Part shown: positions 54,469-64,000 of the stretch, piece after piece | How the letters are laid out: each line of letters starts with the position of its first letter | How positions within the stretch are numbered: position 1 is the first letter of the stretch | Source: Ariolimax columbianus | Lineage: Eukaryota; Mollusca; Gastropoda; Stylommatophora; Arionidae | Reading direction: 5' to 3' | NCBI GenBank assembly: GCA_036924085.1 | Contig: JAVGWX010000011.1 | Span: 17,547,608-17,611,607 of the forward strand | DNA length: 64,000 nt | Position numbers and translations under genes: made by a program | Notes under the pieces: generated by a model | What the model saw: only the letters and a program-made list of their open reading frames with translations | The model's database searches: none | What the model was told of the DNA's origin: nothing

Positions 54469-54690
54469 TCTGCATCCTGTGATATCACCAAGATATATCT
54501 TTCCACTTGCCAAAGGTAGCTCAGTACCAAAGAGTGAGGTTGACAAAAAACGCAATTTCTTCCTCAATTTATTCCAAGTCACAGCGCCCGTAACTTATTT
54601 CAGCAGACAGAGCAAGAAAAACGACTGTTCACAAGGCTGAATAAAGAGAGTGGACTTTATCACACGTGACGGACGAACATACTTCGTTGA
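54469..54690 (+). repeat. Dispersed repeat shared with 59624-59840
   Basis: Phrases TCTGCATCCT, GAGGTTGACAAAA, TTTCTTCCTCA, CATTTCAGC/TATTTCAGC and CTGAATAAAGAGAGTGG recur in the same order at 59624-59840. The plus-strand reading keeps similar residues in both copies (LPLAKGS, EVDKKRNFFL/EVDKRRSFFL, then a stop). It may derive from coding sequence. The class is unknown. Confidence 0.75.
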
Positions 54691-55059
54691 GATTCGAGAA
54701 TAGTCATGATGTATATTTAAACCGAAGGCTGTGGGTTACAAAAGTGGACATTGTTGACTTTCTAAGTCTCAAGTGGCATTCTTAGAGGGACAGCCATTAA
54801 ACAACTTCAATTTGATTATAACGCGCATTGAGGAGTATGTACACAAGAAAATCGTATTTTAAGACACAAAATGGCTCTTTAGCAATACTCAATGTCGGGA
54901 TTGTGGCGATCGAGCTGTATGCGCAATACAGCGTACAACATTCGACTTGCATCGTGGAAGAACAACGAGGCGTCATGTGTTGTGTGTAGTTAAATGGTGT
55001 GAAGCATTCTTGAATTTACAGAATAATGAAGGTTCAGTAAGGATACAGGTTGGTTTTTT

Positions 55060-55400
55060 TTAGTCAGAGGAAAGTGTATGAATTGGTAGAAAGATTTCGA
55101 AACGGAAAACAAAAAAACATTATTTATGAATAACGGCATGGGAGACCAGCAGGCGTGTCAACTGACGCAGTGAAACATCAGATCGACCAGCTAGTGCGTG
55201 GCAACAGACTAGTAAATATTGATGAAATAGCCGTAGACTTCAACATGAGTCCCGTCTCTGCGCAAAAAGTTGTTCATAATGATCTCGGTTATAAAAAAGT
55301 GTGTTGCATATGGGTCCCAAGGAAGTTCACAACAAGGTAATGGAGGCGGTGCGGAAGAAGTCAAAGGTTACACAACAGCTGTTTTTTTATAGGGCATCCA
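55060..55400 (+). pseudogene. Mariner/SETMAR-like transposase N-terminal fragment
   Basis: The plus strand reads SQRKVYELVERFRNGKQ, then HGRPAGVSTDAVKHQIDQLV and RGNRLVNIDEIAVDFNMSPV, SAQKVVHNDLGYKKVCCIWV, PRKFTTR. This is the end of the first and the whole second helix-turn-helix of a mariner-family transposase plus the WVPR linker. The DDE/D catalytic domain does not follow: after about 55400 the sequence is unrelated. A frame break and stop occur at 55090-55135. It may belong to the same family as the fragment at 52072. Confidence 0.85.
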
Positions 55401-55404
55401 AAAG

Positions 55405-56770
55405 CTAGTAGACAGGTGAACAAAGTGTGGTGTCAGGCAATGGGACTATGTCGAAAAATAAAGCACATGCAATTTCTGGTTTTCAATCCTGTAACAATGA
55501 TATTAATTAAATGATTGCTACTTATTGACTGTCCCTGAAATATCAATTATTCATGCGAATAGTTTGCAACACACATGTCAAGAAACAGGTCGTTGTGGTG
55601 GCAGATTTCCTCTCGGGGATAATTGCATTGAAGGGTCCACATCGGAATTTGGTTAACGGCTGGGCAGACACGTATTGTCTTCAGAAGATCACATTAATGT
55701 GTTCGTGGATACCAACGAACTGGACAATTATAAAGCTTGGCCAGCGAAATGTTAAGTACAACAAAACAATAGAAAGTGACATATTGGATTCTGATTGGTC
55801 GTTGGACTCACAACGCCTCCAAGCTTTTGCATACCATCTTCTTCCTCTTACTAATATAGTCCATTAAAACATAATACAGTGTATTATGAATTTTAATTAT
55901 TGCTATTGTAAACATGTTTATAACAATACTTCTGTATGTTTTAAACAATTTGACTTAATACCATGTCTTGATATTGCATGATAAATTATTGTACTGTCTG
56001 CTATTTTCCATACGCATGCGTCATCAGGGGGAAATCCCGAAGTCAGGTCAGGACCTACCTTTCATAAGTATGCAACCGCGGAGTAATATATTGCGTATGT
56101 TTTGAACCACTTCATCTTTTAATTTTGCCATAGACATACACGCTTGGCAGATAGGGAGGGTTTTGCAGCCAAGAGAATGATGGGCAAGGGAAAAACAAAA
56201 GATCAACACTATCCCTTGATCAACATGAACCTTTGAGTTGCAAAGTGATAGTACGATCGCTTTGTACAACACATGTACTTGGTACGATCTCTGTTATCAA
56301 CACCCAATATTCTACCTTGTTAGTAATGGGTACGTTGCTAATTATTGGGAATGGAAATACAAAGATGAAGGGGATCCACTTCTCCACCTCATAAAAGCAG
56401 ACATTTAGGACTAAGGCCTCTGCTATCTCATCCTTGTATCTATATGACTAACCTTTTAGATCAACATTGGAGACAAGCCACGCAGACCGTATAAGAGACA
56501 TATCATCAGTGATGGGTTCGTTCCCCTTCACAGTACCGGCAGTTACCCCTGGGAAGCAAACCCTTAGAAAATGCAGCGGGAAGCAGACCCTTACATAAAA
56601 TGCATGCCGAAATCGCATGCACTGGGCCGATATGCGCAACATAAGAATGCAGTGCAACGCACACCGCAATTGGGAATATAAGGCGAATATAAGGTGAAGG
56701 CAAAAAACAAATACACAAAACAAATGTTTAATCAGTTCTTTAAACAAAATTAAAAAAAGGATACTCCCGA
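55405..56770. other. No feature seen
   Basis: Non-coding. Short open frames at 55553-55867 and 56448-56777 show no recognisable domain. Confidence 0.4.
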
Positions 56771-56773
56771 TAT

Positions 56774-57070
56774 TCATAGCCCTGAGACATGGACCCTGCT
56801 TGAAAATTTCAAATCAAGACTTGGGGGCCTTCCGTATGAGAAATCATAGACGACGTCTGCTGGAATGACTTTGTCCGAAATGCTAAGGTCACCGCAGCGA
56901 CAAAACTCCCGTCCGTATAGGGACATTTGGATCGCCGTCGCTGCATCATATTCGGTCACGTTGTTCGCCTGACACAGGATGTCCCGATACCTCAGATTCT
57001 CCACAAATCTCCCCCGTGAGTCACCAATCACCCCCGTCATGTTAGATGGGCAGGAGAGGACGCAAATCAT
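56774..57070 (-). CDS. Unrecognised 98-codon open frame, possible exon
   Basis: The frame is Cys-containing with mixed composition (for example NMTGVIGDSRGRFVENL and FCRCGDLSISDKVIPADV) and is not repeat-driven, unlike most small frames nearby. I do not recognise the family. It starts at an ATG just downstream of AACTGACTAAG on the minus strand, so an upstream splice acceptor is conceivable. It could equally be chance or an old element. Confidence 0.25.
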   Translation of the reverse strand: MICVLSCPSNMTGVIGDSRGRFVENLRYRDILCQANNVTEYDAATAIQMSLYGREFCRCGDLSISDKVIPADVVYDFSYGRPPSLDLKFSSRVHVSGL

Positions 57071-57184
57071 AGCTTAGTCAGTTAACTGACTCTCCTCAGC
57101 TTTAAATGAGGCTTGGCATTGTGCCATGCACTTTGGCATGGCAGTTGACGATCGATGCAACGGCTGCTGATGCCTACGCAAACT

Positions 57185-57432
57185 TGGATATTATTGTTAT
57201 TATTATTACTATTATTATTATTGCTGTTATTATTATTAGTATTATTTGTATTACTATTATTATTATTACTATTATTATTATAACTATTATTATTATTACT
57301 ATTATTATTATTACTATTCTCAATAATATTGTTATTATTACTATTGTTATTATTAATATTGTTCTTATTACTATTATTATTACTATTATAATTATTACTA
57401 TTAGTATTATTATTATTACTATTATTTTTAAA
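57185..57432. repeat. ATT/ACT trinucleotide microsatellite
   Basis: About 245 bp of TTATTATTACT-type repeats. Long Asn or Ile/Thr open frames on both strands are artefacts of the repeat. Confidence 0.95.
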
Positions 57433-57434
57433 TC

Positions 57435-58012
57435 TATGACCTGCGCAACAATCACTAGTGAATATGAAGGAGAATCTGTATTGCAATGTTTTGGAACCTT
57501 CAGCTGACTACTGCCTTTGCTTGAGTCATTGAGGAGCATGGTTGTCTGGGAACAGGAAAAAAGAATGAGACGAATAATGCTACCAGGTTTCGATCAGTCT
57601 ACAACCATAAACACTCGACATTTGGCTCGCATTACATCTCCCATTCCATACTGGCATAACCACCTATCAATGCTGAACGAATATTGGTTATTATCGCCAA
57701 ACCCAATTATATCGAAGATCTAGCCAATCATGACTCCATCTTCTCAACCATTTTTTCCCGCAATCGAGATTGAATGAATGAATGCACACAATCATGTTCA
57801 TATCCTTACAGAATCAACTCTAGTTTGGAGAAACGGAAATTAACTTTCATTTCCATCATATTTTTTTTTTACAGCTGTTATCAATTTCCCGGAAATGTCA
57901 ATGTACAATTGTCTCAAACTGAAACCAAGGCAAGGGGCAGTATTGCAGTACATTTGGTGGGCCAATGTTTGCATGAATTTAAGATAACAGGTTAAAGAAC
58001 GGCTTCACGTTA
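57435..58012. other. No feature seen
   Basis: No recognisable gene or element. Confidence 0.4.
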
Positions 58013-58556
58013 AGTTAGTGAACACAGAGATGCATGAAGTTAAGTTAGGGAACACAGAGATGCATGAAGTTAACTTAGTGAACAGAAAGATACATGAAGT
58101 TAAGTTAGTGAACAGAGATATGCATGAAGTTAAGTTAGTGAACACAGAGATGCATGAAATTAAGTTAGTGAACAGAGCGATGAATAAAGTTAAGTTAGGG
58201 AACAGAGAGATGCATGAAGTTAAGTTAGTGAACAGAGCGATGAATAAAGTTAAGTTAGGGAACAGAGAGATGCATGAAGCTAAGTTAGTGAACATAGAGA
58301 TGTATAAAGTCACGTTAGGGTACAAAGAAAAGCATGAAGTTAAGTTAGTGAACAGAGAGATGTATAAAGTCACGTTAGGGTAGAAAGAAAAGCATGAAGT
58401 TAAGTTAGTGAACAGAGAGATGTATAAAGTCAAGTTAGTGACCAGAGATATGCATGAAGTTCAGCTAATGGACAATGAGATGAATAGAGTTAAGTTAGTG
58501 GATAAAGATCAACATAAAGTTAAGTTAATGGACAAAGAACCACATGCCGTTAACGT
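58013..58556. repeat. 30-bp minisatellite (~18 units)
   Basis: Units of AACACAGAGATGCATGAAGT plus TAAGTTAGTG (30 bp) repeat with point changes, becoming more diverged to the right. Because 30 is a multiple of three, frames stay open on both strands (NTEMHEVKLV on plus). No evidence of a gene. Confidence 0.93.
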
Positions 58557-58559
58557 GAC

Positions 58560-59105
58560 TTAATTCAACGTCATTATACTGTTTTAGAATACTCTGCAGA
58601 GTTTGTATGCAACCAGTTTCATTTACATTACCGTGCTCAAACTATGCGCATCCAATGTATTCTTAAATGCAATAATTGTCCCTGACTCCAATGCCTCCTG
58701 TGGTAATGCATTCCAAGCATTCACTACTCTCTGACTAAAAAAATATTTCCTAATATCTAATCTGAACCTCTCTTTAGTTAATTTGTAGCTATGCCCTCTT
58801 GTTCTTGTGGGTGGCGGTATTTTGAGAAAAAATAATTGTTTCAGTCTGATTTATTCGTTCCTCTGATCATCTTATAAACCTATATTAAAAAAATTCGTCT
58901 CATTTCTAGACACTGTAGACCGATTTTTTCTGAGTCTTTCCTCAACTCTAATTCTGGAATCCCACTATCAGCTGTGTCGCTCCATCAATGTATCCTTTCA
59001 TGTATGTTTATATCCTCTCTATGATAAGAACTCCACACCTGTACACAGTTCTTGAAACTAGCTCTAATTAATGCTTTATACAGTTTGACATTCACTTCCT
59101 TGCTC
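58560..59105 (-). pseudogene. CR1/L2-like LINE 3' end, part 1 (split by insertion)
   Basis: Same family as 41062 and 60965: the conserved 3' UTR phrase ATGCAACCAGTTTC, then coding blocks equivalent to [12 protein letters not shown] and RLDIRKYFF on the minus strand, with stops. It breaks off at CCTTGCTC (59098-59105) and resumes at 59846. Confidence 0.85.
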
Positions 59106-59845
59106 ATTAATATTGAAACATCTGGCAAAGATGGCGCCGTAACTGGCTACGAGTCTACATTTCTCTACTGTTTTGGATCATTATGGATGCCGCCAGACCA
59201 CGGATTAGCCTGGAATTCACACTAGTCGACGACTTACACTTGTGTTCACGGATACGTGGCATTGTTTTCCGTCTGGACTTGTTATTTCGTTCTTTTTTTG
59301 TGATTTCTTCCATCCGTTTATCCTGGTCTGGACGCCGGCTGAATGGCGCTACGCTTAAACTAGTTATACCTGTGTCGTATCTCACGGGTTAGTTCTGCCG
59401 GTTCACCTTCACGAATTTGGCGTTTGGGAATTTTAGATGCTACTATGATGAACTGAATACAGCTGGGGAGAGATGCCAGACTCACTCACACGCTGAGTGT
59501 TGTCCATACGACCTCTTGTGGTTATCGAAAAGGCACGACAAACTGCGTTAGATGCCATCCCACCTTTCTACCCTGCGGGTTACATGTTTACGGAAAGGCT
59601 TCGGTGGTAACCTTGAGGCAAAATCTGCATCCTTTGCTATCTCCAGTCATCTCGATGAATGTCTTGCCACTGGCAAAAGGTAGCTTAGGCTCTGTGAATG
59701 AGGTTGACAAAAGGCGCAGTTTCTTCCTCACTTTAATCCAAATCTCCGCGCAAGTCACCCATTTCAGCGGACACAGCAAGAGATACGACTGTCCACACGG
59801 CTGAACAAAGAGAGTGGTCTTCATCACTTGTGATGGACAAACTAT
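59106..59845. mobile_element. ~740-bp insertion in a LINE fragment, flanked by CCTTGCTC
   Basis: The uninterrupted paralogue near 61505 reads CTTCCTTGCTCCTATATTTAA, whereas here the LINE stops after CCTTGCTC, 740 bp intervene, and CCTTGCTC plus the continuing LINE sequence follow at 59846. The 8-bp direct repeat indicates transposition. The left end carries GGCAAAGATGGCGCC. No terminal inverted repeat is obvious. The right third (59624-59840) is the dispersed repeat also at 54469. The element class is unresolved. Confidence 0.78.
59624..59840 (+). repeat. Dispersed repeat shared with 54469-54690
   Basis: Second copy, located inside the 740-bp insertion. The plus frame reads LPLAKGSLGSVNEVDKRRSF and ends KRYDCPHG followed by a stop. 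The stop position is shared by both copies. Confidence 0.75.
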
Positions 59846-59965
59846 CCTTGCTCCTGTGTTTAATATTTCATTGTATCATACCTAACATTGCATTTGCCTT
59901 TTTCACTGCCACCTCAACTTGCTCATTCACTTTACCTGTATCATCTATTATAATCTCTAGGTGCC
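59846..59965 (-). pseudogene. CR1/L2-like LINE 3' end, part 2
   Basis: Continuation of 58560-59105 after the insertion. TTAATATTTCATTGTATCAT and CTAACATTGCATTTGCCTTT match 61523-61570 in the uninterrupted copy. Confidence 0.85.
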
Positions 59966-60159
59966 TGATTTGTCCCTTTCTCCACAAGGAATAAGGAAGC
60001 TTTACGCAAGGGATTGTCAACCACTTAAGATTTGGCGCACACTTTTATAAATTTCGTGAGAGTACATTCTCTTTACTGCCAACTAATATCTAAATTGATG
60101 AAATGTCTTGCTCGTCTCCCGAGTCTGAATATTTTGGTTATTTGTAATATATTATCATC

Positions 60160-60575
60160 ATATAGCTTGTCCTTTGCAGAGCGTTGCTCCCATCACAGCC
60201 CATCTGAAAGAAACTTGATCTCTTGCCAAATCTTCAGCCCGCTCCAGATTCAAACCGAAGCAATCCTTGACATATTGGCGCTAAACTCTTCTTGGTCTGC
60301 CTCACCCTCTCATTCCCGCCACCATATCTTCCAGTATCATCTTCTCAAGACAGTTGTGTCTTTTGTCGAACGTCTGCATTCTTCTATTTTTTTAATATAT
60401 GGTATTCTGAGAACCTGTCAGTAAACTTCCGACTCGATGGATTCTATTCTCGTAACTGTCCATGTTTCGCAGCCGTATACTCTCACGGGAAAATCATTTG
60501 TTCTCAACATTTTCGCGTTTGTTGGTTTCCTGATATTCTGCCAGTTTTCTCAAGTTGTGTAGTCCTTGCATTGCC
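60160..60575 (-). pseudogene. LINE reverse-transcriptase tail fragment
   Basis: The minus strand gives RVYGCETWTVTRIESIESEV, then QVLRIPYIKKIEECRRST, later GRPRRV and YVKDCFGLNLERAEDLARDQ with VSFRWAVMGATLC. This is the LYGCETW-to-GRPR order of LINE C-terminal tails. Stops and frame changes are present. Confidence 0.78.
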
Positions 60576-60659
60576 ATAATAATAATAATATTTAAAAAAT
60601 GCAGAATGTAATTATTCTGCAACCAACCACCTCAAAGCTAAAATCGCCCACAAGTGGAC

Positions 60660-60725
60660 GCTAGCTCCGTGGTTAAAGAGCACTGCTTTACCCTCATATC
60701 TATTGGCGATCAAGTTTAATCTCAG
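60660..60725 (+). repeat. Possible tRNA-like SINE head; CTT microsatellite at 60793-60850
   Basis: GCTCCGTGGTTAAAGAGCAC resembles an A box; the B-box position is poorly preserved (GATCAAGTTTAATCTC). A CTT/TCT run follows at 60793-60850. Tentative. Confidence 0.35.
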
Positions 60726-60964
60726 CAAAATCGATTTCCGGTTTTTGAACTACACAACTTCTGAGGGCGAAGTGCTTTTCAACTTTTTGTTTCTTCTCCT
60801 TCTTCTTCTTCTTCTTCATCATCTTCTTCTTCTTCTTCTTTTTCTTGGTTTTCCGTTTCGTATGCTCATTTTACACCACCAAATGGGATGCCTGTATGCA
60901 GTGATACGTCAGTCGTAGGTCCTCAATGATTCGCCACAGTTTGTCTCGCATGCTTCTTACTTAA

Positions 60965-61635
60965 CTTAACGTAACGTCTTTATACTGGTTTAGAAGACTG
61001 CAGAGTCTGTATACAACCAGTTTCATGTACAATACTTTGCTTCAAAAGCTATGTGCATCCAGTTTATTCTTAAATGCATTAACTGTTCCTGCCTCCACTA
61101 CCTCCCCTGGCAATGCATTCCAAGCAGACACCACTCTCTGACTAAAAAAATATTTCCTAACATCTAATCTGGATCTCTCTTTAGTCAGCTTGTAGCTATG
61201 CCCTCGTGTTATTGTGGGTGGCTGTATTTTTAAAAAAAAACTTGTTATAGTCTAATTTATCAACTTCTCTGATCATCTTATCAACCTGTGTTAAGTCACC
61301 ACGAATTCTTCTCTCTTCTAGACACTGTAGGCCGGTTTTTCTGAGTCGTTCCTCATAACTGTAATTCTGGAATCCCACTATCATCTTTGTCGCTCTTTTT
61401 TGTATTCTTTCCAGCATGTTTATATCCCCTCTATGATAAGGACTCCACACCTGTACACAGTACTCCAATCTAGGTCTAACTAAAGCTTTATACAGTTTGA
61501 CGATCACTTCCTTGCTCCTATATTTAATATTTCTTTTTATCATACCTAACATTGCATTTGCCTTTCTCACTGCTACCTTAACTTGCTCACTCACCTTTCC
61601 TGTATGATCTATTATAACCCCTAGGTCCATTACAT
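60965..61635 (-). pseudogene. CR1/L2-like LINE 3' end, best-preserved copy
   Basis: The frame 61196-61630 encodes the RT C-terminal region: DLGVIIDHTGKVSEQV, KANAMLGMIKRNIKYRSKEV, LYKALVRPRLEYCVQVWSPY, QKRATKMIVGF, then CLEERRIRGDLTQVDKMIRE. The 3' UTR to 60965 ends near TTAACGTAACGTC. The palm catalytic motifs are lost by 5' truncation. The motif order LEYCVQVWSPY ... R-R-x-R-G-D-L is typical of CR1/L2-like LINEs. Confidence 0.9.
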
Positions 61636-61639
61636 GTCT

Positions 61640-62190
61640 TAGATCTTACATGTATTAACTGTCCCTGCCTCCACTACCTACTGTGGCAATGCATTCCACG
61701 CATTCACCACTCTCTGACTAAAAAAATATTTCCTAATATCTAATCTGGACCTATCTTTAGTTAATTTGTAGCTATGTCGTCTTGTTCTTGTGGGTGGCTG
61801 TATTTTGAAATAAAACTTGTAATAGTCTAATTTATCCATTCCTCTGATCATCTTATAAACCTGTATTGTCACCTCGAATTCTTCTCTTTTCTAGACACTG
61901 TTGGCCGGTTTTTCTGTCGTTCCTCATAACTGTAATTCTGGAATCCCACTGTCGGCTCTTTTTTGTATTATTTTCAGCATGTCTATATCCCTTCTATGAT
62001 GATGACTCCACACCTGTACACAGTAATCCAATCTAGATCTAACTAATGCTTTACACAGTTTGACTATCACTTCGTAGCACCCATGTTTAATATTTCTTTT
62101 TATCATACATGAAATTGCATTTACTTTTTCCTGCTACCTGAACTTGCTCACTAACATTACCTGTTTGATCTTTTATAACCCTCTGTCCCT
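61640..62190 (-). pseudogene. CR1/L2-like LINE 3' end, adjacent copy
   Basis: A near-tandem second copy on the same strand as 60965-61635. It reads [20 protein letters not shown] (61690-61750), TIQVYKMIRGMDKLDYYKF, then RSRLDYCVQVWSHHHRRDID and MIKRNIKHGCYEVIVKLCKA, with small deletions. It could be a tandem duplication or an independent insertion. Confidence 0.88.
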
Positions 62191-62194
62191 TTCC

Positions 62195-62595
62195 TTATCT
62201 ATCTTTCTAATCATTGTTCTCTCTTATTCTGTAATTATGTTTTATATTGTATTTATCCATGTTGATGACTGTACATTTATCTACTTTAAACTCTTGTGGA
62301 CAGGTCTTCTCACTGGAGCTTTGACGAAGGGAGCCATTTGTAATATGTGTTTTCGTGTCTGGGGCCCTCTCTGACATATGCATTGTGCAGTTTATGTTGC
62401 TTTAATTTTATGTGCATCTGCATTCCGCCTGCGTTGATCTGTTCTAAAGCAACACATCGGTGTATACTGTTTCCTTTTCCATCTGTTGCAAGAGTTGTGT
62501 CAGTGTTTCCTGTTGTATTTTCCCGCAGTTGTTTATATTTGTTTTGGATGTGTGCTCTAACTTCTGGTAGTGATATTTGGTGGTTGAATTGTTCT
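62195..62595. other. No feature seen
   Basis: No recognisable element. AT-rich. Confidence 0.4.
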
Positions 62596-62599
62596 CCTC

Positions 62600-62915
62600 G
62601 TCTGCCCTCCCTGGCCAACAATCTGCCGTCTCCTGCGAGTCTGTCTGCCGTCTCCGGCCAGTCTATCTGTTTTCTCTGGCCAGTCTATCTGCCCTCCCTG
62701 GCCAATCTATCTGCCGTCTCCTGCGAGTCTGTCTTTCGTCTCCGGCCAGTCTATCTGTTTTCTCTGGCCAGTCTATCTGCCCTCTCCGGCCAGTCTGTCT
62801 GCCCTCCCTGGCCAGTCTATCTGCCCTCTCTGGCCAGTCTATCTGCCTTTTCTGGCAGTCTATCTGCCCTCTCTAGCCAGTCTATCTGCCGGCTCCGGCC
62901 AGCTTATCTGCCCTC
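62600..62915. repeat. 22-bp minisatellite
   Basis: Units of GGCCAGTCTATCTGCCCTCTCT type repeat about 14 times with point and 1-2-bp length variation. The period is not a multiple of three, yet frames stay open by composition. Confidence 0.92.
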
Positions 62916-62919
62916 CTAT

Positions 62920-63545
62920 TTTCCGATTTGCCATGTTGAGGCTTGGACATGTAATATGGATCCGGACGACAAATACAATTATATGTCTGTCTATTTATGA
63001 TATTCATTGGCGGCACGCGTTAATCGGGACGGGCAGCATACCCACAGAAACACCTCCGGTGCCAATCCAGCGTTGAGAAAATTCTCTCAAGTTTATTCCA
63101 TCGGCAGACTTCTGTGTTATTGACGTCTTTCCATGTAACTTTGCGTGAGTACACAACTATGTCGTTAGATTTCAAAGTTTTGAAATAATACGCGGATTAG
63201 ACAATGAAGGGTGCCTACTGGGACATCAGTAGTATGTTTAACCAGCGAGCTAAAGGACACATCAGTATCCACACTCCTTAAGATTTACAGGGAGGAGCTG
63301 AGCCCATATAGTTTACTTGGAGTGCAGTGTCGTCGATTCATAAAAGAACAGAACAGAGCTCCGATATAAAACATCTGTGTTTGAAAGAGGTGTCCCTTCG
63401 CTGTCATTGATGTTCGTATCTACTCGTTCTTCTTTGTGTTAACTCTTAACGTTCACTTGGAAGTGGGTTACAGTGGCTCTTATTACATCCAAAAGTGCAC
63501 TTAAAGTGAACACCAGGCTCTTCCTGAAGAGACCACAGTAAGCTC
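62920..63545. other. No feature seen
   Basis: No recognisable gene or element. Confidence 0.4.
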
Positions 63546-63564
63546 ATCATTGTGGAAATAACAA

Positions 63565-64000
63565 CTGGATGTATTATCGTTGGACAGACTGATGTACTTA
63601 CGGCTGGATGCCTTATCGTTGACCAGACTGATGTACTTACGGCTGGATGCCTTATCGTTGACCAGACTGATGTACTTACGGCTGGATGCCTTATCGTTGA
63701 CCAGACTGATGTACTTACGGCTGGATGCCTTATCGTTGACCAGACTGATGTACTTACGGCTGGATGCCTTATCGTTGACCAGACTGATGTACTTACGGCT
63801 GGATGCCTTATCGTTGACCAGACTGATGTACTTACGGCTGGATGCCTTATCGTTGACCAGACTGATGTACTTACGGCTGGATGCCTTATCGTTGACCAGA
63901 CTGATGTACTTACGGCTGGATGCCTTATCGTTGACCAGACTGATGTACTTACGGCTGGATGCCTTATCGTTGACCAGACTGATGTACTTACGGCTGGATG
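63565..64000. repeat. 39-bp satellite/minisatellite, runs off window end
   Basis: ACTGATGTACTTACGGCTGG plus ATGCCTTATCGTTGACCAG (39 bp) repeats about eleven times without visible variation after a first diverged unit (GGATGTATTATCGTTGGACAG). The array is truncated by the window edge, so its full length is unknown. Confidence 0.97.

Noticed and set aside
57106..57539. Long Asn-rich and Ile/Thr-rich open frames
   Set aside because: They are translations of the ATT/ACT microsatellite.
62577..63000. Leu/Pro/Ser-rich 217-residue frame at 62347-63000
   Set aside because: Most of it translates the 22-bp minisatellite; the flanks show no domain.
63565..64000. Hammerhead ribozymes in the 39-bp repeat (CTGATGT motif)
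   Set aside because: The CTGATGA core and a following GAAA are both missing.

Overview
The window looks like a repeat-dense, intergenic stretch of an animal nuclear genome. I see no convincing single-copy host gene. A partial 18S rRNA gene (28938-30177) has a 5' end and variable regions that read like a mollusc, probably a euthyneuran (heterobranch) gastropod. That assignment rests on recall of 18S patterns and is an inference. Nearly everything else recognisable is transposable-element sequence: non-LTR retrotransposon 3' ends of several lineages, tRNA-derived SINEs, two mariner-type transposase fragments, one LTR-retrotransposon array and many minisatellites.

Layout. 1-5860: short tandem repeats, three LINE reverse-transcriptase tails and a 59-bp minisatellite that grew out of one of those tails. 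5863-8661: a 5'-truncated I-group (Nimb/Ingi-like) retrotransposon on the minus strand, with a 12-bp target-site duplication and a GAA tail. 8792-23312: a tandem LTR-retrotransposon array, LTR-int-LTR-int-LTR-int-LTR, with period exactly 4525 bp. It has 938-bp LTRs (TG...CA ends), one 4-bp ATGG duplication around the whole block, and three identical copies of a 527-residue zinc-knuckle ORF, with no pol. 23320-28297: LINE debris, a G-rich tract, a small I-group 3' fragment and a 21-bp minisatellite.

The most striking object is 28298-35694. A single 13-bp target-site duplication (AAACCACATAACT) encloses, in order, a GC-rich stretch resembling the rDNA 5' external transcribed spacer, the first ~1240 nt of an 18S rRNA gene, a set of ~180-197-bp repeats that each carry a ~60-nt piece of the same 18S region, and a nearly full-length I-group retrotransposon ending in an AAG tail. 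It therefore appears to have been inserted as one RNA-derived chimera of pre-rRNA and LINE.

35695-64000: mostly non-coding sequence with further LINE tails (37.8-38.2, 38.6-39.1, 39.4-40.5, 41.1-41.5, 45.5-46.8, 47.3-48.5, 53.6-53.8, 58.6-62.2 kb), mariner-type fragments (52.1 and 55.1 kb), several tRNA-like SINE heads, and minisatellites with 30-bp (58.0 kb), 22-bp (62.6 kb) and 39-bp (63.6 kb to the window end) units.

How the parts relate. The I-group family is represented by five copies of different ages (5.9, 26.0, 28.3, 45.5 and 46.2 kb). Four have clean 12-15-bp target-site duplications and GAA/AAG tails. The 46-kb copy has a paralogous empty site at 0.5-0.8 kb. All similarity statements are from reading by eye; no alignment or database search was run.
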